From NCBI RefSeq assembly GCF_001187725.1, contig NZ_LGIQ01000002.1, forward strand, positions 380,890-444,889: a DNA stretch of 64,000 nt, given 5' to 3'. The first letter of the stretch is position 1. Every line of letters starts with the position of its first letter. Shown piece by piece: positions 15,752 through 23,989 of this stretch. Under the pieces are notes generated by a model. It did no database searches. It saw nothing but the letters and a program-made list of their open reading frames with translations, and had not been told where the DNA came from. This stretch comes from Brevibacillus reuszeri (GTDB lineage: Bacteria > Bacillota > Bacilli > Brevibacillales > Brevibacillaceae). A program made the position numbers and the translations under genes.

Positions 15752-16985
15752 CTTGATCTATAAGGTGATGGGTGCGTCGCTCCATGACAAATCCGATGAA
15801 GCAGATCAAGGCGAGGAACAATCCGCTTATAAGGAATAGCTGTTCAACCGGTAATTTGCCAAGCCAGATTGCCCCAAGAATGCTGGAGAGCATCCCGAAA
15901 AACGTGAACAACAGCATGTTGATAGCAAATACCTTGCCTGTATTCTCGTTCGTTGCTTTCAACTGAATAGCGGTAACGGTAGGGATTCCGGAAAAGGGCC
16001 CGCCAACGCCGGCAATTGCCGCTGCGAGGAAGGCGATCCAATGGCTCGTACTACCGATAGTCAGGAGCAAAAATCCGGCTGCTTGGAACGACCACCCGAT
16101 CAAAATGACGAACAAGTGCCTGGTGTAGTAGGCGCGCGCCATGTAGAGACTGCCGAGCAAGTTCCCGATGCCGTAAAATCCGATCAGGATCGCCAATGTA
16201 CTTCCGTTGCCTTGCTCGATTCGCTCCGCGAGGAATGGGAAGCCCACGTTGTAGCAGATGACCCAGACGATGAAGCCCAGATTGCTGAATAACAAAACCA
16301 GAAAAAGGAGCTTGTTACGCTTTATTTCGCCGAGTCCAAGGGCAATGTCGTTTACATATTGCTTTGGCGTCATTTTACTCGCGGCTGATTCGGAACGATT
16401 ATGTAGGGAGCTGCGAATTGCATAAAGAAAAAAGACCGATACGAGATAGCTTGCTGCATTGACAAAAAACAGGGTCGATAGCGGCACCGAAGCTGCGAGC
16501 AAACCGATCGTCATGGGTGCCAAAATTCGCACGGTTCGAAAGGTTGTGTCTGATATCGCGTTGGCTTTGCCGAGCTGCTCTAGCGGGACAATTGCTTTCA
16601 GCGCAACAGTCCGAGATGGCTGAAACAGGCTTGAAAACAATCCAAGTAAAAACTGTGCGGCCAAAAAGAAGGAAAATTGTTCAATGCCAAGCAGTGCCAT
16701 AATGCCTACAGTAATGACTACGATGATCCGCGCAAGGTCTGCCCCTACCATTAACAGTTTAGGGTTGTACCGGTCTGCCAGCACACCACCGATCAAATAA
16801 AATAGCAGGCCGGCGACCATTTCTGGAATAGCGAGGAGGCTTAAGGCAGTTCCTGATTTGGTAGCTTGAAGCAGGTACCAAAGCAAGGCAAAGCTGTAGC
16901 ATTGATCCCCGATGTTGGCAGTCAGCTGAGCTAGCCAAAGCTTCAGGAACGATGCGTTTTTCCATAAAGATGTGGATGCTTCCAC
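15729..16985 (-). CDS. MFS transporter
   Basis: 418 residues with twelve predicted helices, starting GTG with CGGAGAG before it. The N-terminal WKNASFLKLWLAQLTANIGDQCYSFALLWYLL and the loop-2/3 motif GVLADRYNPKLLMVGADLARI match the enterobactin-exporter/MdtH-like (MFS_3) group of Bacillales exporters. Substrate unknown; efflux of a drug or metabolite is likely. It resembles in type, but is not a close copy of, the MFS gene at 24-25 kb. Confidence 0.88.
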   Translation of the reverse strand: MEASTSLWKNASFLKLWLAQLTANIGDQCYSFALLWYLLQATKSGTALSLLAIPEMVAGLLFYLIGGVLADRYNPKLLMVGADLARIIVVITVGIMALLGIEQFSFFLAAQFLLGLFSSLFQPSRTVALKAIVPLEQLGKANAISDTTFRTVRILAPMTIGLLAASVPLSTLFFVNAASYLVSVFFLYAIRSSLHNRSESAASKMTPKQYVNDIALGLGEIKRNKLLFLVLLFSNLGFIVWVICYNVGFPFLAERIEQGNGSTLAILIGFYGIGNLLGSLYMARAYYTRHLFVILIGWSFQAAGFLLLTIGSTSHWIAFLAAAIAGVGGPFSGIPTVTAIQLKATNENTGKVFAINMLLFTFFGMLSSILGAIWLGKLPVEQLFLISGLFLALICFIGFVMERRTHHLIDQEHQSHSA

Positions 16986-17123
16986 AAGAAATCTCTCCGT
17001 CCTGTAACGATTGATGTAGAGTTTTAACTTCGCGTATCTGCTTCTCCATGAGAAGGCTTCGATAGATTTTTTTCTTAGCGTAGCAAGGCTTAGAAGGAAA
17101 GTAAAGAAGAAGTGAAAAACAGC

Positions 17124-17148
17124 AAAAAAAGCCGATTTCTCGGCTTTT
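17124..17148 (-). terminator. Intrinsic terminator
   Basis: AAAAGCCGA/TCGGCTTTT hairpin with a TTTC loop and, on the minus strand, a run of seven T. It ends the 54-residue ORF at 17160. Confidence 0.8.
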
Positions 17149-17159
17149 CCGCCCCCCTT

Positions 17160-17324
17160 TTATTGTTGCTCGATCTGATTGTCAGCGGTATTGTGGTCTA
17201 CGCGCTGCTTGGAGGCGCCTTGATTTTCTTCTGTGTGGGTGTCATCAGCAACGGTACTGCTCGTCAAGCCAGCAACAGCCAGTCCTTTTTGATTCAAGTT
17301 TTTTGCACTTTTCCATTTCGCCAT
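17160..17324 (-). CDS. Small hydrophilic protein, function unknown
   Basis: A 54-residue ORF starting MAKWKSAKNLNQKG and ending DNQIEQQ. The first 15 residues are basic; the remainder is polar, rich in Asp, Asn, Gln and Thr with one short AVAGL stretch. AAAGGGG lies before the ATG and a terminator follows it, so it looks like an independent transcription unit. I do not recognise it; composition resembles small spore-associated proteins, which is only an impression. Convergent reading on the plus strand (17112 onward) is a shadow. Confidence 0.6.
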   Translation of the reverse strand: MAKWKSAKNLNQKGLAVAGLTSSTVADDTHTEENQGASKQRVDHNTADNQIEQQ

Positions 17325-17488
17325 AACAAGAAGCACCCCTTTTAAAAATTTATCTGCTATCCACAAGCTTACGATGCCATACAGATGGATCATGTACTCA
17401 GGCACATTTTCCCGAAAGCTGTTTTCTAAGCACAGATAGCAGGTATACTTACTACAGTAGAGGCTTTTGTGAAAAGGAGGATGGCGAC

Positions 17489-17836
17489 ATGGATGAATGT
17501 GTCATCATCGTCGAAGGCAAGACAGACAAGGAGCGGTTGCTGCGTGTGCTGGCAGAGCCCATTACCATTATTTGCACGTACGGCTCGTATAGCATAGAAA
17601 AAGGGGAGCAGCTTGCCGAGAAAACACAGTCAGCGAGTGAAATATACCTATTTACAGATGAGGATTACAGCGGAAAAAAGCTGCGCTCACATTTAATGGA
17701 GGACTTTCCTGATGCGATCCATCTCCATACGCAAAAAATGTATGGGGAAGTGGCGAATACTCCACTTGAGGTTTTGGCAGAGATATTGGAGCGTGCAGGG
17801 TTTGCGGTGAACGTACCTACCCAGGAGCTGGAATGA
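17489..17836 (+). CDS. Stand-alone TOPRIM domain protein
   Basis: 115 residues forming little more than a TOPRIM fold: the acidic loop VEGKTDKERL with catalytic-type E9 and the D-x-D motif FTDEDYSGKK (D57, D59). This resembles the TOPRIM domains of RNase M5 and DnaG, which bind Mg2+ and phosphoesters. The RNase M5 C-terminal part is absent, so it is not RnmV. Small TOPRIM proteins of this sort are common in Firmicutes and mostly uncharacterised. AAAGGAGG before the ATG. Confidence 0.85.
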   Translation: MDECVIIVEGKTDKERLLRVLAEPITIICTYGSYSIEKGEQLAEKTQSASEIYLFTDEDYSGKKLRSHLMEDFPDAIHLHTQKMYGEVANTPLEVLAEILERAGFAVNVPTQELE

Positions 17837-17982
17837 CGCTCGGGGGATAAAACACCTTTTCATCGGCTATAACAGTAGTAGAGGAAGTTCAAAAAGTCTC
17901 GAAGACATTGCTGCTGTTTCTTGCAATGGAACTGATTTCTTGAACAGGTCCAGCAGATGGATTGGTGGAGGTGCAAGGCATT

Positions 17983-18189
17983 TTGCGTAGCCTGATGACA
18001 TTTTTTAATCGAATGAACATCCTGGTGTGGCTACTGGGGATTTTTATTGGTCACGCCGCTCTTTATCTTATTTTGGGAACTGCTACCTGGCTTGCCACAT
18101 CGCTTTTGGCGACCGCATTTTATGGAATTATTTTGTTGGTTGGCAAACTGATTGCGAGCCGATACCCTGACAAGGAAGAGAGCAGATAA
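17983..18189 (+). CDS. Small two-helix membrane protein
   Basis: About 68 residues, two hydrophobic helices (NILVWLLGIFIGHAALYLIL and WLATSLLATAFYGIILLVGKL) and a short charged tail. The start is chosen as TTG 17983, nine bases after TGGAGGTG; in-frame TTG 17962, GTG 17971 and ATG 17995 are alternatives. A strong terminator follows directly. No family recognised. Confidence 0.65.
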   Translation: MRSLMTFFNRMNILVWLLGIFIGHAALYLILGTATWLATSLLATAFYGIILLVGKLIASRYPDKEESR

Positions 18190-18190
18190 G

Positions 18191-18220
18191 AAGCCGGCTG
18201 GGGTGACAGCCGGCTTTTTT
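18191..18220 (+). terminator. Intrinsic terminator
   Basis: AGCCGGCT (18192-18199) pairs with AGCCGGCT (18208-18215), followed by TTTTTT. Confidence 0.9.
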
Positions 18221-18242
18221 GCACAGATAGTAGTGCCTGCGA

Positions 18243-19028
18243 CTACAGTCCATAAAATTGCAGGGCGAGAATAACAATTCCCAGGATCCAGACGTAAATG
18301 GCAAAGCCTTTCATGGAGCCTGAGCTAATGATTTTCATCATCCAGCGAATGGCGAAATAACCGGCAATTCCCGAGCAGATCGTTCCGACAAGCATGGGTG
18401 CGAGCAGAGAGGTTTCGAGCGGAGCTTTTACCAGCTTGACGGTTTGTAACAAACAAGCGCCGAGGATGGCAGGCAAGGAAAGCAAAAATGAAAAACGAGC
18501 AGCCTCCGCTCGTTCGATTCCTCGCATGAGTGCACCAGCAATCGTCAGCCCTGAGCGCGAGATGGCGGGAAGAATCGCTGCTCCCTGCAAAGTGCCAATG
18601 ATGAGGGCATCCGTATAGCTGATATCATCAAATGTGCGATGCCCGCGGCGCATAGACTCGACACCCCATAGAATGGCACCCGTCACGAGAAACTCCCAGC
18701 CGATGGTAACACCGGTTTGCGATATTTCCTCGAAGTAGTCTTCAAAGGCAAGACCGATGACGGCGGTTGGAATGGTTCCGACGAATAACAGCTTTGTCAG
18801 CTTGCTAAAAGGGTTTGTCAAAATAAACCGAATCTGTGGCCAAAAGACGATCACCACAGCAATCAACGTCCCGAAGTGGAGCATCGTATCGAAGAGAAGA
18901 CCGACCTCCTGCAAGCCGAATAGCTTGCGAAACAAGACGAGATGGCCTGTACTGGAGATCGGTAAAAACTCAGTCAAGCCTTGGACAATTCCCAAAAAGA
19001 TATGCTCGAGCAAAAGCAGCATCGCCAA
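18243..19028 (-). CDS. uppP: Undecaprenyl-diphosphatase UppP (BacA)
   Basis: 261 residues, several membrane helices. Removes one phosphate from undecaprenyl pyrophosphate to recycle the lipid carrier of cell-wall synthesis; overexpression gives bacitracin resistance. Both signature motifs are present: E-F-L-P-I-S-S-T-G-H (residues 20-29) and the P-A-I-S-R-S-G motif (around 150), followed by RGIERAEAARFSFLLSLP. TTG start at 19028 with AGGAG six bases before it; ATG 19022 is an alternative. Monocistronic on the minus strand. Confidence 0.95.
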   Translation of the reverse strand: MAMLLLLEHIFLGIVQGLTEFLPISSTGHLVLFRKLFGLQEVGLLFDTMLHFGTLIAVVIVFWPQIRFILTNPFSKLTKLLFVGTIPTAVIGLAFEDYFEEISQTGVTIGWEFLVTGAILWGVESMRRGHRTFDDISYTDALIIGTLQGAAILPAISRSGLTIAGALMRGIERAEAARFSFLLSLPAILGACLLQTVKLVKAPLETSLLAPMLVGTICSGIAGYFAIRWMMKIISSGSMKGFAIYVWILGIVILALQFYGL

Positions 19029-19224
19029 AGGTCACTCCTATCTGCGTCAGGGTAGAGGGGATCATGGTGGGAGAAGTGTAAGCCAAGCCCTTATTGCTAT
19101 ATGTATGAATGGCAGGATCAGACTTGCCAACTTTGCAAAAAGAGGTAAAAAAAGTTGTGGTATTTTCATCTGTTTGACGGGTATAGTTAGGGTGCATAGA
19201 GGAAGAGAGCGAGGATAAGAACGA

Positions 19225-20148
19225 ATGTACAATGGAAGAAGACCAGAACGACAAAAAGTCGCACCAAAAGTCGCGTCCCCAAGCAATTTGATGGCGGGAA
19301 TGACTCTGGAAATGACAGTATCCCGTCAAACTGACATCGGATATTTTTTGCGTTCAGGCAAGGATGAAGTGTTTCTTCACGTAAATGAAGCGCGTGGACA
19401 TTTGCATATGGACGAAGAGGTTGAGGTATTTTTATACCACGATCATGAAAATCGACTGGCTGCGACGATGGCTCTGCCATATGTCGCCATGGGCGAGTAC
19501 GGATGGCTCGAGGTAGTCGATATTTCTCCGCGGATGGGTGTCTTTTTGGACAACGGAATCAACAAGGACCTGCTTTTGTTCATCGATGACCTGCCAAAGC
19601 TCAGCGATGAATGGCCGCGTCCTCAAGATCGTTTGCTTGTTGCTTTGAAGCGCGATAAGCTCGGCAGACTGCTCGCAAAGCCTGTGACGGAAAATGAGAT
19701 TACACAATTCTCTGTACCTGCGGATGCCCGGATGAAAAACAAACAGGTCGAAGCTACTGTGTACAAGGTCATTCAGGCAGGGGCCTTTTTGCTGACAGAG
19801 GACGATCACATTTTGTTTATTCATCGAGACGAGATGGATGGGCGCATGAGAATGGGGCAAACGGTGAGCTGCCGAGTCAGCTATGTGCGCGAGGATGGGC
19901 GTCTGAATGGCTCGATGAAGGAGCGGAAAGAAGTCAAATATGGCGAAGATGCAGACAAGCTGCTCGAGTATTTGAATAGCCGCAACGGTGCCATGCCGTA
20001 TACGGACAATACAGAGGCTGATATCATTCGTGAAAAGTTTCAAATGAGCAAGTCCAGCTTCAAGCGAGCGCTCGGCAAGCTGATGAAAGAGCGCCGTGTG
20101 GAGCAAGTGGATGGCTGGACGAAAGTCATCGATAATCAACCATTGTAA
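19225..20148 (+). CDS. cvfB: CvfB/YitL S1-domain RNA-binding protein
   Basis: 307 residues of the CvfB family: three S1-like domains followed by a winged helix. Visible segments are SPSNLMAGMTLEMTVSRQTDIGYFLRSGKDEVFLH (S1_1), GEYGWLEVVDISPRMGVFLDNGINKDLLLFIDDLP (S1-2), the third unit with AGAFLLTEDDHILFIHRDE, and the C-terminal DIIREKFQMSKSSFKRALGKLMKERRV winged helix. The S. aureus protein binds RNA and affects virulence gene expression; here a post-transcriptional regulatory role is inferred. GAGGA before the ATG; a terminator follows. Confidence 0.92.
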   Translation: MYNGRRPERQKVAPKVASPSNLMAGMTLEMTVSRQTDIGYFLRSGKDEVFLHVNEARGHLHMDEEVEVFLYHDHENRLAATMALPYVAMGEYGWLEVVDISPRMGVFLDNGINKDLLLFIDDLPKLSDEWPRPQDRLLVALKRDKLGRLLAKPVTENEITQFSVPADARMKNKQVEATVYKVIQAGAFLLTEDDHILFIHRDEMDGRMRMGQTVSCRVSYVREDGRLNGSMKERKEVKYGEDADKLLEYLNSRNGAMPYTDNTEADIIREKFQMSKSSFKRALGKLMKERRVEQVDGWTKVIDNQPL

Positions 20149-20158
20149 AAAGCAAACC

Positions 20159-20210
20159 CTCCCTGGTGTTTGGGTTCCTGTGAATGGAACGAATGCCAGG
20201 GAGTTTTTTT
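20159..20210 (+). terminator. Intrinsic terminator
   Basis: CTCCCTGG (20159-20166) pairs with CCAGGGAG (20196-20203), with an inner GGTTCC/GGAACG stem, then seven T. Confidence 0.88.
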
Positions 20211-20331
20211 GAGTCTGTGGCCTCTGAAGCTGTTGCTAAAAACTCTATCTGCCAATTGTATTTTAATGGTCTACCTCTAGGAAAATATAGTAAAATAGGA
20301 ATATTACTGATAGAGAGAGCGGGCATATGTC

Positions 20332-21615
20332 TTGATGAGAGAAAGTATAGCCATTCTTTTGCTTATGCTGCTTGCCGTCCCGATTGCGGGGGAGCTGAAG
20401 TTTCACCCGTTTCAGGATGAGTTTCGCATCAGCTTTGGTACCACTGCGTTTTTCTTTTTTTTGCTGTGGCTGCGCCCTTCTTTACTAGCAGGTGTATTAA
20501 CGGGAATAATTGTCGTTTTATTTCGAATTCTCCTTGATTTTTCGTATCTCGATACCTTTTCCTTCCTGCAATCCTTTCGCATGCATATGCCGGCCTTCTT
20601 TTTTTATGCCACGTTTGCTTGTCTTTTTTCGTTTTTCCGTGTGAATACGCTGCATCATCGGCCATTGCTGGTAGGTATTTTAGGAACGGTAGCAGAAATC
20701 GCTGCCAATTTAGTCGAGCTTTCCTTTCGCTCTCCATCGTGGGAGGGGGTTTGGCAATTATCCGTTGTGAGTCAGATTGCTGTCATCGCCCTCATTCGCA
20801 GTTTTTTTGTGCTCAGCTTTTTCAGCATGATTCAGCTTCGACACGCCAAATGGATGGAGCGAGAGCAGCGAATTCGTAACGAACGCGTCCTGATGCTTGT
20901 TTCCAATATGTACGAGGAATCGATTCTTTTGAAAAAAACATTGTACCAGGTGGAGGACATCACGCGGGATTGCTATGAGCTGTATCGTGAAATGAAGGAA
21001 CAGTCCGTGATTGCGGGTGGTGAAAAATATGCTAAAAAGCTACTGCTCATCGCAGGGCAGGTCCATGAGGTGAAAAAGGATAATCAGCGGATTTATGCAG
21101 GCCTCTCGAAGCTGATTTCCGATGAGAATGCTCGCGATTATATGCCACTTGGAGAACTTGTGTCCATTGTGGTGCGTGCGCAGGAAAAATATGCACGTCT
21201 GCTGGGCAAACCCATTCATTTCACGTCCAATGTGGCGAATCCTTATGTATCATGTCATATTTATACGACCCTGTCACTCGTCAACAATTTGGTTGCCAAT
21301 AGCGTGGAAGCCATCGAGGAACGGGGCATGGTATCCATTGTTGTGACGATGAATGAAACAGAAGAGTGGATTCGATTCTGTATTGCAGATGACGGCCCGG
21401 GAATAGCTGTACAAGACGTGGAGCTGGTGTTCCTTCCGGGATTTACTACAAAATATGATGAACAGGGCAACCCTTCAACGGGAATTGGCTTGTCCTATGT
21501 CAAGGAAATGGTTATGAATCTGCAAGGGAACATTGATATCTCTGATACCTCAGAAGGATACAATACTTTATTTGACATTCGCTTGCCAGTCGCAAGCTTA
21601 GTACAGAAAGGGTGA
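20332..21615 (+). CDS. GHKL-type sensor histidine kinase, orphan
   Basis: 427 residues. The N-terminal half has about six hydrophobic helices (IAILLLMLLAVPIAG to VIALIRSFFVLSFFSMIQL), then a cytoplasmic coiled linker, then an ATP-binding domain with N box LVNNLVANSVEAI, G1 DDGPGIA, F box VFLPGFTTK and G2 STGIGLSYVKEM. The phosphoacceptor region (VSNMYEESILLKKTL onward) lacks a clear H-E-x-x-N/T H-box; a His in GQVHEVKKDN may serve. No response regulator lies nearby. It has a six-helix sensor like Bacillus GlnK/LytS-type kinases. It precedes the terpene-synthase gene by 69 bases on the same strand. Start TTG 20332 or ATG 20335. Confidence 0.82.
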   Translation: MMRESIAILLLMLLAVPIAGELKFHPFQDEFRISFGTTAFFFFLLWLRPSLLAGVLTGIIVVLFRILLDFSYLDTFSFLQSFRMHMPAFFFYATFACLFSFFRVNTLHHRPLLVGILGTVAEIAANLVELSFRSPSWEGVWQLSVVSQIAVIALIRSFFVLSFFSMIQLRHAKWMEREQRIRNERVLMLVSNMYEESILLKKTLYQVEDITRDCYELYREMKEQSVIAGGEKYAKKLLLIAGQVHEVKKDNQRIYAGLSKLISDENARDYMPLGELVSIVVRAQEKYARLLGKPIHFTSNVANPYVSCHIYTTLSLVNNLVANSVEAIEERGMVSIVVTMNETEEWIRFCIADDGPGIAVQDVELVFLPGFTTKYDEQGNPSTGIGLSYVKEMVMNLQGNIDISDTSEGYNTLFDIRLPVASLVQKG

Positions 21616-21684
21616 GCGCATTGGCTTTTGGAGCAAGCCTCTAAATGTGGTAAGATATCTCTATTGTTGTTGGGAGGGAAGCTA

Positions 21685-22740
21685 GTGAGCGAACTACGTA
21701 ATCCGTGGCAGTTACTATACCGAGTTTATCGCCATGTTCAACCTGTGCTGGAGCGGGAGTTTGCAGCCTGGTATAAAAAGGCACAGGCGATTCCCAACCC
21801 GGAGCTACGGAAGCAAGCACAAGACAGCATGGATTCCAAAAAGTTTCATTGCCAAGGCGGATGTGTGTACGCAGCGCAGGTCGTTGGGCACGTAGAAACA
21901 ATCGTGCCTTTGATCGTTGCTTATCAAACTATTAGCGATTACCTGGACAACTTGTGTGATCGCAGTACATCGCTTGATCCAAAAGATTTCCGACAGCTGC
22001 ACATATCCATGCAGGATGCGTTGACACCTGGTGCTCCACTGCGGGATTACTACCTGTATCGGGAGGACAAGGATGATGGTGGATTCCTCGCTAATCTCGT
22101 CCAAACCTGTCAAAAGTATGCAGCCCGACTGCCTGCCTACGATAAGGTGATGACTCAGGTGCTGGAGTTTTCCTGTTTGTATAGCGATCTGCAGGTGTAT
22201 AAGCATATCGATCCAAAGCTGCGCGAGCAAGAGCTTTTCGCATGGTGGGATATACATAAGGAAAGGTATAGCTATCTGCAATGGCAGGAATTCGCCGCTG
22301 TGACAGGCTCTACGATCGGGATTTTTGCCCTGTTTTGTATGGCGACGGATTTGACAGTGAAGGAAGAGCAGATTGAAGTTGTGAGTGAGGCTTATTTTCC
22401 GTGGATGTGTGGTTTACACATTTTACTCGACTATTTGATTGATCTTGAGGAAGACAGGCTAGGTGGAGATTTAAACTTTGTCAGCTACTATTCGTCCGAG
22501 GATGAAGCGACTGAACGCTTGCAATTTTTCATTCAGCAAGCAAAGGCAAGCGTTAGACGCTTGCCAAATCCTGCATTTCACCGTATGATCGTTGACGGGC
22601 TAGTTGCATTTTATCTGGCGGATCGCAAGGTAAATCGCAGCCAGCCACGCATTTATACCATAGCCAAACAACTGTTAAAACAGGCAAAGGGCTTGCCTTC
22701 CGTCCTGTTTTATGTGAACAGCTTACTTGTAAGGCGATAA
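21685..22740 (+). CDS. ytpB: YtpB-type large terpene synthase (DUF2600)
   Basis: 351 residues, homologous by pattern to YtpB, the tetraprenyl-beta-curcumene synthase that cyclises C35 heptaprenyl diphosphate in Bacillus sesquarterpene synthesis. The N-terminal DYLDNLCDR (residues 85-93) and the later DYLIDLEED (249-257) are the Asp-rich elements of this class I family without the canonical DDxxD; CQGGCVYAA and the ending AKGLPSVLFYVNS are also typical. GTG start at 21685 with GGGAGGG before it. It follows the orphan kinase. A squalene-hopene-cyclase-like partner is not in the window. Confidence 0.88.
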   Translation: MSELRNPWQLLYRVYRHVQPVLEREFAAWYKKAQAIPNPELRKQAQDSMDSKKFHCQGGCVYAAQVVGHVETIVPLIVAYQTISDYLDNLCDRSTSLDPKDFRQLHISMQDALTPGAPLRDYYLYREDKDDGGFLANLVQTCQKYAARLPAYDKVMTQVLEFSCLYSDLQVYKHIDPKLREQELFAWWDIHKERYSYLQWQEFAAVTGSTIGIFALFCMATDLTVKEEQIEVVSEAYFPWMCGLHILLDYLIDLEEDRLGGDLNFVSYYSSEDEATERLQFFIQQAKASVRRLPNPAFHRMIVDGLVAFYLADRKVNRSQPRIYTIAKQLLKQAKGLPSVLFYVNSLLVRR

Positions 22741-22751
22741 CGGAGAAGAGG

Positions 22752-22925
22752 TTAGCGCATATGCTTGCGCTTGTACGAAAAGCCAAATCCCATCAATGAG
22801 AAGGCAACTACGATACAACCAAGGATACCGAGGGGACTTTTCTCCCCGATGGCAATGCCAACTCCGATGAGACAGGCGGTTACGCAAAATGCCAAAGCCA
22901 GTGTTACCATTTGATAACGATTCAT
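22752..22925 (-). CDS. DUF5325-like small membrane protein
   Basis: A 57-residue ORF, MNRYQMVTLALAFC at the start and GFSYKRKHMR at the end, with two hydrophobic helices (about 7-26 and 32-50) joined by GEKSPLG. Length, two-helix layout and the G-F-x-Y-K-R-K ending resemble YlaF/DUF5325 proteins. AGGAGG lies ten bases before the ATG. It converges with the terpene-synthase gene 11 bases away. Function unknown. Confidence 0.72.
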   Translation of the reverse strand: MNRYQMVTLALAFCVTACLIGVGIAIGEKSPLGILGCIVVAFSLMGFGFSYKRKHMR

Positions 22926-23043
22926 CGGTCTGTAACCTCCTATCTGTCAATGTTCCCATTATACCTTATTTTCCGCGAAAAATATCAAGGGAAAGATTCC
23001 GGAAAACCCGGTAAAATATTGTGCGAAGTGGTGGATACCGCAG

Positions 23044-23673
23044 ATGGAAAGCATTTTACAATTCAAAAAGAATAATCGGATGTTTGAAGGGAAAGTAACC
23101 TACGAAGAAGGAGACCTGATAGAAGTAGTCTTTTCTTCTCCGATGGATGTGACGGTGGGAGACCAGCTCCCCTGTTTACTGACTGCTGATTATGAGACGA
23201 TTAGTAATTTTGATGCGGTCGTAGTGGCAAAAGACCAGAATCGGCTATTTTTGTTTCATTCGCCGACCGCTACGGAGTTTCGTGAGCAACGCAGACGCTA
23301 TCCCCGGTTTGATATGGAGGTAAAGGGCTGGATTCAATATCCGACCCAGGAGCCTGATTCGCTATTTTCTGTCTACAGCAATATGGTTGATCTCGTAAAC
23401 CTGAGCTTGGGTGGACTCGCTTTTCGGACGGACAAACCGATTCCTTGTGAACAAGGGCTTGTTTTTTCTGTAGAATTGTATGGACGCAATCGCCCGGATG
23501 GAGTGGTCAAGGCAGAGCTGAAAATCATTCATGAGCGTATCGAAGGCCCTCATTATTTATTTGGTGGTACAATCAAAGGAATTAATGCACGACACTTCCA
23601 CAATCTGCGCAAATATATCTTGCATCGGCAAATCGAAGAACGCAGGCAAGTCAAAATTGATAAGCCGCTTTGA
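23044..23673 (+). CDS. PilZ domain protein with YcgR-like N-domain
   Basis: 209 residues. The N-terminal half (about 1-80) is a beta-rich YcgR_N-like domain; the C-terminal PilZ domain has the cyclic-di-GMP-binding R-x-x-x-R (R84-R88 in RRRYPRF) and N-x-S-x-x-G (119-124, NLSLGG) motifs at the right spacing. It is like B. subtilis YpfA/DgrA, which slows the flagellar motor on binding c-di-GMP. Both binding motifs are intact, so ligand binding is expected. The Shine-Dalgarno is weak. Single gene. Confidence 0.92.
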   Translation: MESILQFKKNNRMFEGKVTYEEGDLIEVVFSSPMDVTVGDQLPCLLTADYETISNFDAVVVAKDQNRLFLFHSPTATEFREQRRRYPRFDMEVKGWIQYPTQEPDSLFSVYSNMVDLVNLSLGGLAFRTDKPIPCEQGLVFSVELYGRNRPDGVVKAELKIIHERIEGPHYLFGGTIKGINARHFHNLRKYILHRQIEERRQVKIDKPL

Positions 23674-23704
23674 TCGTAGGATCACCATGAGAAAGCATCC
23701 TTGA

Positions 23705-23730
23705 GAAGGCCTCAGCTGAGGTTTTCTTTT
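23705..23730 (+). terminator. Probable terminator of the PilZ gene
   Basis: Short stem at CCTCAGCTGAGG followed by TTTTCTTTT; weak but well placed after the stop at 23673. Confidence 0.45.
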
Positions 23731-23809
23731 CGTTTTTTTATAAAGTTACCTAGGTAATTAATTGACGGATGAGCTGTCGACAATAGAAAAAGGGAGCAGA
23801 AAAGCGAAG

Positions 23810-23835
23810 TTCCCCTCACTAATGTCAGAGGGGAA
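23810..23835 (-). terminator. Hairpin, possible end of MFS transcript
   Basis: TTCCCCTC and GAGGGGAA form an 8-bp stem with a 10-nt loop, about 155 bases past the MFS stop on the minus strand. The T-run is poor. Confidence 0.35.
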
Positions 23836-23989
23836 GACAATATGCTTTCCTTTTGCGATCATGTTCAGGCGAGCCAAGGAGCAGGCTGTGTTGCCCGATT
23901 CGTCACTTCTATTATTCCCGACTCCTTTTGTCAGTGAGGGAGAGGGAAGGGCTGCTCGGTCTAGTGCTCGACCCTCCATTTGCACAAGA

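Larger units (their letters stand above)
23674..23989. other. Intergenic stretch, two hairpins, no gene
   Basis: 316 bases between convergent genes. Holds a CCTCAGCTGAGG hairpin with T-run (23705-23730) and an 8-bp TTCCCCTC/GAGGGGAA hairpin (23810-23835). ORFs here are antisense extensions over the MFS gene without Shine-Dalgarno sites. Confidence 0.6.
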
